From Pyrodictiaceae archaeon (GTDB lineage Archaea; Thermoproteota; Thermoprotei_A; Sulfolobales; Pyrodictiaceae): a stretch of 64,000 bases of DNA. Below, one piece after another: positions 7,856 to 16,237 of this stretch. A model generated the notes under the pieces. It saw only the letters and a program-made list of their open reading frames with translations, did not search any database and had not been told where the DNA came from. Each line of letters begins with the position of its first letter. Position 1 is the first letter of the stretch. The stretch spans positions 1,173,480 to 1,237,479 of the forward strand of contig JALVSY010000007.1 of assembly GCA_027036135.1 (NCBI GenBank), given 5' to 3'. The position numbers were made by a program, and so were the translations under genes.

Positions 7856-10342
7856 GTGCATAGAGCGGTTCTCCTATCACTACTCGCCGCCGTAGCGTTG
7901 TCCATAGCGGCTCCTGCAGCTAGTGCCTCGGCGAGAAAGGATAACGTAATTATTCTCAGCGGTATCGCTGGGCCCGATGGCCTCGCCTTTGTACACGCTG
8001 TGCTTCCTCCAGGCAAGTACCGTGTCGCCTCTATAGCAGGCGCCGAGGAGTCTCCACGAGCCGCTGCATCGGCGCCTATGCTGCTCAGCTTCCTACCCGA
8101 CCCGTCGCTGTGGCAGCGGCTTAGAGACGTACCAGTAGTGGGGCCACTGTTTACCCCGGTTACGCGCTTCTTCGATACTGGTAGCGGCGTGGAGTTTGTT
8201 GCCTGGATCCCAGCCAAGCCCGGAGCAAGGGTAAGCATTGTATTGGAAAAGCTCGGCTCAGGCAAGACCAGTACAGCTAGGCACGAGGGAATGGTGATAA
8301 TTGTCCCGGATAACCCATTATTACTAGCTGCTGCTAAGAAGATAGCCAGACTACATGAGAAGCAAGGTATCAGTGTAAGGATAGTCACTACCAGCTATAT
8401 CTACCGCAACTACAAGCCAGCGAAGCCCCCGGTAACTATGTGCAAGAACTTGCCAAAAGAGTATAATGTGAGCCTCGCGCTACGAATACTATCCTTTGTC
8501 AAGAGCCTCAAAGGCACCAACGTGAAGTACATATTACTGATAGGTAATGCGAGAGACGTGCCCCCAATATACTACTGTAGCCCAACGCTCCGCGAACTCA
8601 TAGGTCCGAAGGAAGGCATTGTGCCCAGTGATTATTATTACGCCGACCCAGACGGCAATGGGGTAGTGGACTTCGCGGTCGGGAGAATACCATTCAGCGA
8701 CCCCGCGAAAGTGATGGCATACATCAATAGCCTTGAGGCATGGATTAAGGGAGGCAGCTGGCTGCACAAGGCTTTCCTTGCCGGGGGCGCCCCCTTTGCC
8801 ACAGACCTCTTCGTCGGCGAGTCAGCCGTCCTCTCAACACTTAGCGAGATAGGAAGCCTCGGCCTAAAAGTCTCCGAGCTACTGCTGAGCACCCCAGGCT
8901 ACTCCGCTACGAGCTTCTCAGAGTTCATAGGCAAGTATGGTCTCTACTACCTAGTTGTCCACGGCACAGGCAACGCCATGCTCGACTACGTTCCCGGCGG
9001 GCTCTGGAACTACAACTTTGAGGAAAAGCTAACAGCTAAACAAATACCCTACACGAGCCACCCCGGCGTCTACCTCACGCCAGCGTGCCGAGTCGCTTAC
9101 TGGGACTACGACTTATTCAACCCGCCCTTTACTCCACCGAGTATAGCCGTGGCGATGCTTGAGCGCGGAGCAGCTGTAGCGTTCATAGGCCCTAGCCGCG
9201 TAGCGGTGGAGGCGATAGACGCTGTACAGCTAGGGCTAGGCGGTGCCTCTCTCAGCTTCGCTGGGGCCGATGCTCCTCTCCAGCTCTTCCTAGGCATGCT
9301 TCCAGGCTCAGAGACTCTCGGAGAGGCATGGATGAGAGCCCTAAACGCTTACTTGGCATCCCCTAAGAGCAAGTACAAGATCTACCTCACGAGTGGAGAG
9401 GAGGAGATAGGGAGCTTGATAGTCCACGAAATGGAGTTCCTCGGTGACCCCGCAGCCCCTAACCCGTGGAGCAAGGCAACCGGATCCACGGGCACAGTCC
9501 CCGCGATGATTCCTCCCTTGGGCTCGATCAATGTAGATGCCTCGGTGATAGCAATGCCCCTAGCAAGGTACGTCACTGGGGTACTCCCGGCTTATAATCC
9601 TGGCCCAGAGACGAGCATAAGCTTCACAATAAGCCATAGCTGCCCCGAGGACATTGAGGCAAAGGCACTGGTAAGGATAGAGGGCTACCTCCTTATAGGG
9701 CTCCGAGACATAAGGGTAAATGCCTCAGCCACGGACAATGGTTGCAGAGTAACGCTCAGCGTCCCATGGAACTCCCCGGGCGTCGTAAGGGTGCTAGCGC
9801 TGTGGAACAACACTGCTGCTGCCTACTACCTAGTCGTCGCCGGAGCCTACCTAGACAAGGAGCATGATACGCTGGTTCTACGCGGCCTAGACGTCCTAGA
9901 AACCATAGGGGATGAACCTCTGCTCGTGGAGCTAAATAACACCGTGAGAACCGTAGTGCCGGGCGGAGCTACTAGCTACAATATATCACTAGGCCTCCTT
10001 ACTCCGAGGAAACAAGGCCTCTATAAAGTGTCGGTTATACCGGCTTATCGCTACGACGTGATATACGGCGGAGAATTAGTAGCGAAGGCTATTCAAGAGC
10101 TGAGAAGCCTTTATACAGTCACATTTAACAACACGGCGCCCGTCATGGGGCATACAAGTACACCGATGTTCAACGAGAAAAAGCCAAGTATACCATTGTT
10201 ATCAAGCCTGGCATCCACAGGGACAGCTGTACCGAACAAGGAGAAGCCGCTAATGAGCCAAGACTACGCAAAGGCTATAATAGGGCTCCTCTCGATAACG
10301 ATATTCCTCCTCTCGCTCCTGCTTATCACGAGGAGGCACTAG
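7856..10342 (+). CDS. Membrane-anchored C25 (gingipain-type) cysteine peptidase
   Basis: This is an 828-residue surface protein. It has an N-terminal signal peptide (residues 3-26, RAVLLSLLAAVALSIAAPAA) and a C-terminal membrane helix (AIIGLLSITIFLLSLLLI) ending in RRH. The central catalytic region shows family C25 hallmarks: the Asp/Tyr-rich DYYYADPDGNG followed by VDFAVGRIP near residue 265, His369 in VVHGTGN, and Cys411 in LTPACRVAYWD. These His and Cys residues are the expected catalytic pair. The C-terminal third is beta-rich and Ig-like, with several NxT/NxS sites. It is expected to face outward and degrade peptides for fermentation, or to process surface proteins. The GTG start at 7856 has an AGGTG motif upstream. 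Confidence 0.75.
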   Translation: MHRAVLLSLLAAVALSIAAPAASASARKDNVIILSGIAGPDGLAFVHAVLPPGKYRVASIAGAEESPRAAASAPMLLSFLPDPSLWQRLRDVPVVGPLFTPVTRFFDTGSGVEFVAWIPAKPGARVSIVLEKLGSGKTSTARHEGMVIIVPDNPLLLAAAKKIARLHEKQGISVRIVTTSYIYRNYKPAKPPVTMCKNLPKEYNVSLALRILSFVKSLKGTNVKYILLIGNARDVPPIYYCSPTLRELIGPKEGIVPSDYYYADPDGNGVVDFAVGRIPFSDPAKVMAYINSLEAWIKGGSWLHKAFLAGGAPFATDLFVGESAVLSTLSEIGSLGLKVSELLLSTPGYSATSFSEFIGKYGLYYLVVHGTGNAMLDYVPGGLWNYNFEEKLTAKQIPYTSHPGVYLTPACRVAYWDYDLFNPPFTPPSIAVAMLERGAAVAFIGPSRVAVEAIDAVQLGLGGASLSFAGADAPLQLFLGMLPGSETLGEAWMRALNAYLASPKSKYKIYLTSGEEEIGSLIVHEMEFLGDPAAPNPWSKATGSTGTVPAMIPPLGSINVDASVIAMPLARYVTGVLPAYNPGPETSISFTISHSCPEDIEAKALVRIEGYLLIGLRDIRVNASATDNGCRVTLSVPWNSPGVVRVLALWNNTAAAYYLVVAGAYLDKEHDTLVLRGLDVLETIGDEPLLVELNNTVRTVVPGGATSYNISLGLLTPRKQGLYKVSVIPAYRYDVIYGGELVAKAIQELRSLYTVTFNNTAPVMGHTSTPMFNEKKPSIPLLSSLASTGTAVPNKEKPLMSQDYAKAIIGLLSITIFLLSLLLITRRH

Positions 10343-10387
10343 CCCGGAGGGGCTTGTTTTTAGACCAGGCACCATTCTAGGCTCTCT

Positions 10388-11164
10388 ATGCTTGGGCTAA
10401 CTGGTATGGGGCTAGCGGAGAGGCTCCGAGAACTATTACCCAATGGGGTCTGTGGAGTAGCGCTGGACATTGATGGGACGCTGACCGAGGAGCGGAGAAT
10501 TGGCTCGTTCCGTGTCTCGCTCGGCGCTATCAGGGCTATCCGCCGCCTAGAGGACAACGGTGTAAGAGTGATGCTGGTGACTGGTAACTCTGCCTACGTT
10601 GTCGCTGGGTTCGCGCGCTACATAGGCGCCTCTGGGCCCCATGTGGCCGAGAACGGGTGCATAGTCTACCAGAGCGGCTCTATATGGAGCGTGTGCAGGC
10701 TCAGCGCTAGGCCCGCAGCGAGGCTCGTCGAGGAGGAACTTGGGGGCCTTGTCACCCCTAGTTGGCAGAACCCTTGCCGGCGCCACGACTACGCCTTCAT
10801 CTCCCACGAGCCAGGCATTGTTGAGCGCGTCAAGGTGTTGCTGACAAAGAGGGGTCTTGACTGGGTGAAGGTGAGCCATAGCGGCTACGCAATCCATCTC
10901 CGCCCACGGGACGCGAGCAAGGGGAGAGGCCTTCTCCACGCACTACGCCTAGCTGGGCTGAGCCCGGGCTGCGTGGTAGCGGTAGGCGACTCTGGCATGG
11001 ACTCGGAGATGCTAGAGGCGGGAGTGGTGCTTGCCGCGGTTGGTAACGCTGAGGAGGAGTTGAGGAAAAGAGCGCACCTGGTGCTGCCTGGCAGGAGCGG
11101 GGAGAGCGTAGAGAGCCTCGTGGACGCGGTCTTCGAGGCGGGACTAGTAAAGGAGAAGAACTAG
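10388..11164 (+). CDS. Phosphoglycolate phosphatase-like HAD hydrolase (archaeal type)
   Basis: The 258-residue protein has the HAD motif I DIDGTLT (nucleophile and acid Asp), motif II Thr in VTGNS, a conserved Lys in HLRPRDASKGRG and motif IV GDSGMDSEM. The length, order and C2-type cap match the archaeal phosphoglycolate phosphatase / sucrose-phosphatase-like branch of the HAD superfamily. It would remove phosphate from 2-phosphoglycolate or another small phosphate ester. TTTTTAG near 10350 is the likely TATA box. ATG 10388 is used here; the in-frame ATG at 10406 is a possible alternative. ribK follows 27 bases after the stop on the same strand, suggesting an operon. Confidence 0.8.
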   Translation: MLGLTGMGLAERLRELLPNGVCGVALDIDGTLTEERRIGSFRVSLGAIRAIRRLEDNGVRVMLVTGNSAYVVAGFARYIGASGPHVAENGCIVYQSGSIWSVCRLSARPAARLVEEELGGLVTPSWQNPCRRHDYAFISHEPGIVERVKVLLTKRGLDWVKVSHSGYAIHLRPRDASKGRGLLHALRLAGLSPGCVVAVGDSGMDSEMLEAGVVLAAVGNAEEELRKRAHLVLPGRSGESVESLVDAVFEAGLVKEKN

Positions 11165-11191
11165 TAGCCAGGAGAGGAGGCGATAAGAGGC

Positions 11192-11587
11192 TTGGAGAAG
11201 CCGCTAGTCCTCCGCGGCAAGAGGACCCAGGGCCTCGGTGTCGGCGGGCGCTACGTCTCAATGGAGTACTACTCTACGTGGTTCCGCCGACTTCTCGGCT
11301 GCGAACCCTATCCGGGCACTCTCAACTTCAGCGGTAAGGCTGATTGGAGGGAGCTAGCTGGGCTCTGTGAGCCGCTAGTCATACCTGAGAAGAGGATGGG
11401 TGATAAGAGGCTTGGAGCAGTCTATGTGTGGAGAGCTAGGCTGAGAACAGTTACTGGTAAGAGAGATGTCTTGGTCATAAGGCCTCTCCTGAGCAGCCAT
11501 GAGCCAACGGTATTGGAGATTGTTGCTTGTGAGAGACTGGCATCAGTGCTCCCCGACGACGAGATAGAGGTTGAGATAGAGTGCTAA
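11192..11587 (+). CDS. ribK: CTP-dependent archaeal riboflavin kinase
   Basis: This 131-residue protein matches the archaeal RibK family (MJ0056/DUF120 type). That family phosphorylates riboflavin to FMN using CTP rather than ATP. The signature blocks are GKRTQGLGVGGRY at the N-terminus and YPGTLNFSG (the family's PYPGTLN motif), then VIRPLLSSHEP. Full length is expected at about 130 residues without the HTH domain that some homologues carry. The TTG start at 11192 is preceded by GAGAGGAGG. Its stop overlaps the 3' end of the convergent ATPase remnant by 3 bases. Confidence 0.85.
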   Translation: MEKPLVLRGKRTQGLGVGGRYVSMEYYSTWFRRLLGCEPYPGTLNFSGKADWRELAGLCEPLVIPEKRMGDKRLGAVYVWRARLRTVTGKRDVLVIRPLLSSHEPTVLEIVACERLASVLPDDEIEVEIEC

Positions 11588-12096
11588 GCTCTCCCCAGGA
11601 GCCTTAACAAGGCCTCCCGGTAGGCGGGGAGCTGCCAGGCATAGTATCTCCCTATGCCGAGGCTGGGTCGGGCTCGAGCCTCCCACTAGCTAGCAGAGAG
11701 TGCCCGGTATGGGCTACGAGGTTGTTCTCCTCGAGGAGGCTTAGGAGCCTAGTATCCGCCTCGAGCAAGTAGTCAGGGTTATTGATGGCCTCTACTAGCT
11801 GGTCTACGAGGCCCTCCTGCTTAGCCCTGCTAACTGGCTCAACTAGTCTATCCTCCAGCTCCCTGAGCCACTCGTTTGTGTTCCAGCTATGCGTCGTGGC
11901 TATCTCGAGTAGTCTCCCGGGGTTCCCGCTGATGAGGCTCCATAGCTCCTCCACTACATCTACGCGGCCAGAGAATGGTCTCGGAGCCCCCGGAGCGCTA
12001 GGTCCTCGAGAACCTCTAGCTCCCTCTCCTTGTCAACGAAGGGCACAGCCTTGGCCAGGGCCCAGTCTTCCTCTAATATAGCCCTGGTCTCTTCTA
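11584..12096 (-). pseudogene. Remnant of an archaeal ATPase with its core deleted
   Basis: Pieces of a single ATPase of the archaeal PF01637/COG1672 type are visible in order on the minus strand. An N-terminal segment, FVDKERELEVLEDLALRG (near 12040), has the typical opening of this family. It is followed directly by the C-terminal part, VVEELWSLISGNPGRLLE (near 11940). The Walker A, Walker B and the rest of the roughly 200-residue core are missing, and the two pieces are in different frames. A further frameshift near 11660 separates LEPDPASA from the terminal piece GIGRYYAWQLPAYREALLRL, and one added C in the CCC run there would rejoin them. Only 100 codons remain open. The gene is dead. An intact relative is encoded at 26874-27830. 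Confidence 0.75.
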
Positions 12097-12099
12097 TGC

Positions 12100-13429
12100 C
12101 TATACTAGTTTCTTTGCCAATTTGTGGAAGTAGCGGCGATAAGTATAGGCGAAGACTATTGACCTAACATAGAGGTCTAGGGCCATGATCAGCCACGCTA
12201 CCAGGGGGCATGATGCCCCGTGGAAGCGGCCCGCCAAGACAAGGCTGGGTGCTACGCGTACCAGGTAGAGACCGGCTAGGTTGATTATTGTCGGCACTGT
12301 TGTTTCCCCGGCACCCCTTATGGCGCCGCTTATGCCCATTACGAGCCCCAGGGCTGGCTCGGAGAGCCCAGCGAGCACTAGGTAGAGGATTACCAGCTTG
12401 CCTATCTCCCAGCTAGGCGCGAAGACTACTGCTGCTAGGGGAGAGGAGGCTATGAGCCCGAGCCCTGCTAGCACCATGAAGCCCGCGCTGGCCTTCGCTA
12501 TCTCCCATTCCCGTTTCTCAGCCCCCGCGTAGTCCTCGGAGCCTACTAGTTGCCCGACCTCGCTAGAGGCGTAGGTCTGGAGAGCGAAGCCCGGCATGTA
12601 GGCGAAGGACTCTATCCTTATACCCACGGTGTGAGCAGCTAGCGCTGCTGTGCCACACCTCGCCACGGCCCCTAGGTAGAAGTAGTTGCCCCCGGCGAAC
12701 AGCATTCGCTCAACCATGGCTGGTAGCCCTACCCTTATCACGCGGTTAGGCCTGTCCACGGGGGAGACCTAGTGTTACCGGGAAGCCTAGGCTCCCCCTA
12801 CCCCGTGCAAGCATGTAAGCTGCGCCAGCAAGGTTCCCGATGTTGCTAGCAAGGGCTGCGCCCGCTACACCCATCCCGGCCCCGAATATCAGCACAGGGT
12901 CAAGAACAGCATTCGTCACCACGGCTACCACGCTTCCCCAGAGAACACCCATGTTAGCCCCAACGGCCCGGTAAGCCGCATCCATCACCATTATCAACGC
13001 GTTGAACGGGAGCCCAGCAAGCAGCACAGCCAAGTAGAGGGTAGCGGTCTCGGCTGTAGCCTCGTTGCTAGAGACGAAGCCCGTTAGGAGAGGCGCTGCA
13101 AGCATCCCAGCTATGCCTAGTGGCAGGGAGACAAGGAGCGAGGCAACAATAGTCTCCCCGAGGATTCTCGATGCAAGGTCTAGCCTCCCGGCCCCATAGG
13201 CCTGGCTAACCACGACCATGGCCCCAACATAGAACATGGCCAGGACAGTGGTTAGGAGCCACTTAACATACCCACCAGCACCAACACCCGCCAAGGCTAC
13301 CGCGCCGAGCCTCGACACAAAGAACATATCAGTAACATTGAGGATGCTGAAAGTGGTCTCAGCCACTACCAGGGGCCAAGCCTCCCTCATAACCCTAGCA
13401 ACAATCCCGGCTAGTTCCCTTACAGTCAT
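12100..13429 (-). pseudogene. MATE-family exporter interrupted by one frameshift
   Basis: Two abutting frames (12746-13429, 227 residues; 12100-12759, 219 residues) together make a normal MATE transporter of about 445 residues with 12 helices. The first half holds six helices, starting with VVAETTFSILNVTDMFFVSRLG. The second begins at the family's mid-protein linker and VIRVGLPAMVERMLF. The frames overlap by 14 bases at a run of five G (12760-12764, plus strand). Removing one G joins them as GLPVDRPNRVIRVGLP, which reads as the native linker. It could be an inactive gene, a phase-variable one, a split transporter made from two peptides (a GTG sits at 12759), or a sequencing error. The product would exchange cations for drugs or metabolites. 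Confidence 0.75.
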
Positions 13430-13680
13430 ATCAGCAGCACCAAGGCCACGAGGAACACTATTAACTCGTATGCGGTGGGGAAGGAGTACTCCGCTAAGAA
13501 GCCCTAGGCACGGCTCTTGCGAGCTATGCCTAGCCTAGATCCATGCTCGGTGCCATATTATCCGCATAGGCCCCTGTATCAGCGTGGGCTATTATCGCTA
13601 TGGCTAGGTGATACTCGCCTCTGTATCGCTCCAGGTATAGCGCCTCGTTGCAATGAGGGAGAACTTATCTAGGAGCAAAG

Positions 13681-13708
13681 CTGTCTATACATGTATGTAC
13701 GGGGACAG
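13681..13708 (+). promoter_or_regulatory. Promoter and inverted repeat before vapB
   Basis: CTGTC (13681-13685) and GACAG (13704-13708) form an inverted repeat around CTATACATGTATGTAC, which contains the palindrome TACATGTA and a TATA-like element. It ends 2 bases before the GTG start of vapB. This position fits autorepression by the VapB/VapC complex, but the inverted repeat is short. Confidence 0.35.
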
Positions 13709-13710
13709 AC

Positions 13711-13998
13711 GTGTCGGTAACATTTACTGTTCGTATCCCGAGAAGGCTAGCCGAGAAGATGAAGAGGCATAGCGAGATCAACTGGAGCGAGATAGTGAGG
13801 AAGAGTATTGAGGAATACCTAGAGCGCCTAGAAGAGGCAAAGACACGGGTAAGCGCGGCTGAGGTACTAGAGGAGCTAAGAGAAATGGGCCTAGACGAGG
13901 AGCTGCTAGAACCCCTCGGGCCCGATAGGGAGAAGAAGCTCTACGAGGAAATGGTGAAGAAGGAGTGGAAGAGGCTATCTATGACACGAGCGCGGTAA
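13711..13998 (+). CDS. vapB: VapB-type ribbon-helix-helix antitoxin
   Basis: The 95-residue protein begins VSVTFTVRIPRRLAEKMKRH, a beta strand followed by helix as in ribbon-helix-helix (CopG/MetJ-like) antitoxins. SEIVRKSIEEYLERLEEA supplies the second helix. The C-terminal half is charged and would wrap around the toxin. The GTG start at 13711 lies at the expected initiation site, so the mRNA is likely leaderless. Its end overlaps the VapC gene by 34 bases, the usual coupled arrangement. It should neutralise VapC and repress its own promoter. Confidence 0.8.
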   Translation: MSVTFTVRIPRRLAEKMKRHSEINWSEIVRKSIEEYLERLEEAKTRVSAAEVLEELREMGLDEELLEPLGPDREKKLYEEMVKKEWKRLSMTRAR

Positions 13999-14387
13999 TA
14001 GAACTAGTAGCTCGTAAAAGGCAGAGGATACCTGGCTACGTCTCAGCGCTCACCGTTGTAGAGTACCCGCCGGTCCTGCGCTTCGTAGACGAGGTGCTCT
14101 ATCCCAGGAAGAGGGACTACCTACTAGCAACAAAGTGGCAGGCAGAGCTAAGGAAGATAGGCACACCGTTGCCAGCCGTGGACCTAGTAATAGCCGCACA
14201 AGCCTATAACGAGAACCTGGCCCTAGTGACCCTTGACAAGCACTTCAAGCTACTAAAACAACTAGTAGCACCCAGGCTAGAGATAAGGGACACTATCCAG
14301 GGCAATAGCCCTACGCGCCACTATTTTGCCCCGCCACATACCCGGGCTTCTCCCGGGGTGTCTGAATTATGGGTTCTCGGCGCGTAG
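13965..14387 (+). CDS. vapC: VapC-type PIN-domain toxin RNase
   Basis: This is a PIN-domain protein. The first acidic residue is in AIYDTSAVIELVA, the conserved Glu is in LTVVEYPPVL, and the third acid is in PAVDLVIAAQAYN. A final Asp lies in LVTLDKHF. These residues bind the Mg/Mn ions used to cut RNA. The GTG start at 13965 overlaps vapB. The last about 28 residues (after LEIRDTI) have no counterpart in typical VapC and run into the next gene, overlapping it by 19 bases. They may be read-through of an old stop. The toxin appears intact, unlike two others in this window. Confidence 0.8.
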   Translation: MEEAIYDTSAVIELVARKRQRIPGYVSALTVVEYPPVLRFVDEVLYPRKRDYLLATKWQAELRKIGTPLPAVDLVIAAQAYNENLALVTLDKHFKLLKQLVAPRLEIRDTIQGNSPTRHYFAPPHTRASPGVSELWVLGA

Positions 14388-14929
14388 AGGTTGAGGCCAA
14401 GATCGTTCTCCCGGGCTGCGACTTGCTAAGAGTCGTTGAGGAGAGGCTTCGGGGCCTCGGCGCTGTGCACGAGAAGAGCGTGGTCGAGGAGGATACTTAT
14501 TATCAGCACCCGTGCCGGGACTTCGCTGAGACCGACGAGGCTCTCCGCATCAGACGAGTAGATGGAAGATATGAGCTCACGTATAAGGGGCCTAAGAGGG
14601 TCATAGATGGCTCCAAGGCCCGCGAAGAGATAACTATACAGCTCACCAGCGCCTCCCAGATGGCTAGGCTGCTTGAGGCCCTAGGGTTCCGCCCAGTAGC
14701 CATTGTGCGCAAGCACCGAGACTACTACAAGCTAGGAGACATAGTTGTTAGCCTAGACGAGGTAGAAGAGCTGGGCTGCTTCCTCGAAGCAGAGTATAGT
14801 GGCGAGAGAGGCCCCGAGGAGGCGGCGAGAGCCATAAGGGAGGCCCTAGAGAAGCTCGGCGTATCGGGCTACGGGTCAACCACCAAGTCCTACCTAGAAC
14901 TAATCCTTGAGTCAAAAAGGAAAGCGTGA
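14369..14929 (+). CDS. CYTH-domain protein (CyaB/thiamine-triphosphatase type)
   Basis: The 186-residue protein carries the CYTH signature ExExK as VEVEAKI at the N-terminus. It is followed by alternating charged strands typical of the triphosphate tunnel fold: ALRIRRVDGRYELTYKGP, KAREEI, VRKHRDYYKLGDIVVSLDEVE and LEAEYSG. CYTH enzymes bind triphosphates and act as class IV adenylyl cyclases or as triphosphatases of thiamine triphosphate or inorganic triphosphate. The archaeal physiological substrate is unclear. The ATG start at 14369 lies inside the end of vapC. Position next to the toxin is probably incidental. Confidence 0.85.
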   Translation: MGSRRVEVEAKIVLPGCDLLRVVEERLRGLGAVHEKSVVEEDTYYQHPCRDFAETDEALRIRRVDGRYELTYKGPKRVIDGSKAREEITIQLTSASQMARLLEALGFRPVAIVRKHRDYYKLGDIVVSLDEVEELGCFLEAEYSGERGPEEAARAIREALEKLGVSGYGSTTKSYLELILESKRKA

Positions 14930-15124
14930 TTCATATACTATAAGGGTGTAGCACGGAGTGCCTTGATCAGTAGTCTATAGTCTACAAAGTTTTTCGAGGC
15001 CTAGCCCTAGAAACTCGTAGGGCTTTTACTTGTCTCGGCTATAATGTGAAGCATTATTTGTCTAATAAGGTGACTTTATTTCTATGGTATATGTGGTTCT
15101 TCTTAGTGCTTCTTTGCAAAAACG

Positions 15125-15156
15125 ATATAAAACTAGAGTGACTGACCGGTCAGTTA
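15125..15156 (+). promoter_or_regulatory. TATA box and palindromic operator of the CDF exporter gene
   Basis: A TATA box (ATATAAAAC, 15125-15133) is followed by the perfect 14-base palindrome ACTGACCGGTCAGT at 15141-15154, with an outer T/A pair at 15139 and 15156. The palindrome covers the predicted transcription start about 25 bases after the TATA box and ends 13 bases before the ATG. A repressor bound there would block polymerase. TGACCGGTCA-like palindromes are common targets of TetR/AcrR-type regulators. No such regulator lies in this window. Confidence 0.7.
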
Positions 15157-15167
15157 GGTGATAACTT

Positions 15168-16091
15168 ATGCACAAGCATCTTCACAGTATCGCCGAGGAA
15201 AGAATGTGGGCAGTACTCGCCCTAAACATGGCAATAACGCTCGCTGAGCTAATTGGCGGCATATTATCGGGTAGCGTGGCTCTTCTCAGCGACGCTATTC
15301 ATAATCTGGGCGATGCATTAAGTGTTGCAACAAGCTATGTAGCGATGCTCATAGCTAGGCGCCCAGCAACTGAGAGGTATAGTTTCGGCTACAAGAAAGC
15401 AGAGGCACTAGCAGCGTTCTTTAACTCGAACTTGTTACTCTTCATGCTGGCCCTAGCTCTTCTAGAAGCACTTAGGAGGCTCGTGAGCCCTGCCCCAATT
15501 AATACTGGTACCGCATTAATTGTTACAATAGTAGCCTTGGTAGCGAACACTGGCTCAGTACTGCTCTTACACGGGCATAGTAAGCATAGCATAAACGTTA
15601 GATCAATATACTTGCACATGATAGGTGACGCGTTATCCTCGTTCACAGTCTTATTATCATTATTGATCATACATTATGCCGGGCTTTACGTAGTAGACCC
15701 GCTAGTCTCGATACTGATAGCTCTCTACGTAGCGAGAGAGGCTGTATGTTTACTCAAAGAGGCAGCTAGTATACTAATGGACAGCTCGCCCATAGACCTA
15801 AGAACAGTAAAGGAAATACTCGAATCCATGCCAGGCGTGAGAAACGTACATCATTGCCATGCGTGGCGGTTATCATATCATGAGACAGCCCTTGAGTGCC
15901 ACATCGACGTGGACGGAGACTTATCGATCTCGAGCGCTCAGAGCATAATAATGGAGGCCAAAAGGAAGCTCCAAGCCTTAGGTATTAGCCATGTAACCTT
16001 GCAGCTGGAGAGCGATCTCTGCAAAGATAAGAGCCTAGTATGTAGCATGGCTAGCAATAGAGCTAATATTACTCAATGTAACTCGGTGTAG
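15168..16091 (+). CDS. Cation diffusion facilitator (zinc/divalent metal exporter)
   Basis: The 307-residue protein has six membrane helices followed by a cytoplasmic domain with the ferredoxin-like metal-sensing fold of CDF exporters. Helix 2 carries SDAIHNLGDALS (Asp42, His45, Asp49) and helix 5 carries HMIGDALSS (His150, Asp154). This HxxxD pair set is typical of zinc-transporting CDF proteins. A His-rich start (MHKHLHS) and LLLHGHSKHS before helix 5 fit a metal-binding loop. The C-terminal domain includes MPGVRNVHHCHAW. It would pump Zn or a similar ion out of the cytoplasm in exchange for protons. The strong palindrome at its promoter suggests induction by metal. Confidence 0.9.
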   Translation: MHKHLHSIAEERMWAVLALNMAITLAELIGGILSGSVALLSDAIHNLGDALSVATSYVAMLIARRPATERYSFGYKKAEALAAFFNSNLLLFMLALALLEALRRLVSPAPINTGTALIVTIVALVANTGSVLLLHGHSKHSINVRSIYLHMIGDALSSFTVLLSLLIIHYAGLYVVDPLVSILIALYVAREAVCLLKEAASILMDSSPIDLRTVKEILESMPGVRNVHHCHAWRLSYHETALECHIDVDGDLSISSAQSIIMEAKRKLQALGISHVTLQLESDLCKDKSLVCSMASNRANITQCNSV

Positions 16092-16237
16092 GACGAGTCA
16101 ATAACGGAGAGCACTAATAACTACAGCGTCTCTTCGCGCAGAAGCAATAACTTGGATAACGAAATCCTTGGGAACGTGAGAGGTGAAAGTATATTCCTTG
16201 TCTATGTATTTTCTTTAAACCGGGGTTGGCTAGCTAG

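Noticed and set aside
11182..11417. 16-base direct repeat GATAAGAGGCTTGGAG at 11182 and 11402
   Set aside because: The second copy is simply coding for DKRLGA in ribK and the first spans its ribosome site and start. No duplicated flanks or mobile-element features accompany it, so chance or a minor duplication is enough.
13550..13660. HEPN-like fragment on the minus strand upstream of vapB
   Set aside because: A stretch reads YLERYRGEYHLAIAIIAHAD, but it is too short and lacks any flanking homologous sequence to support a pseudogene call.
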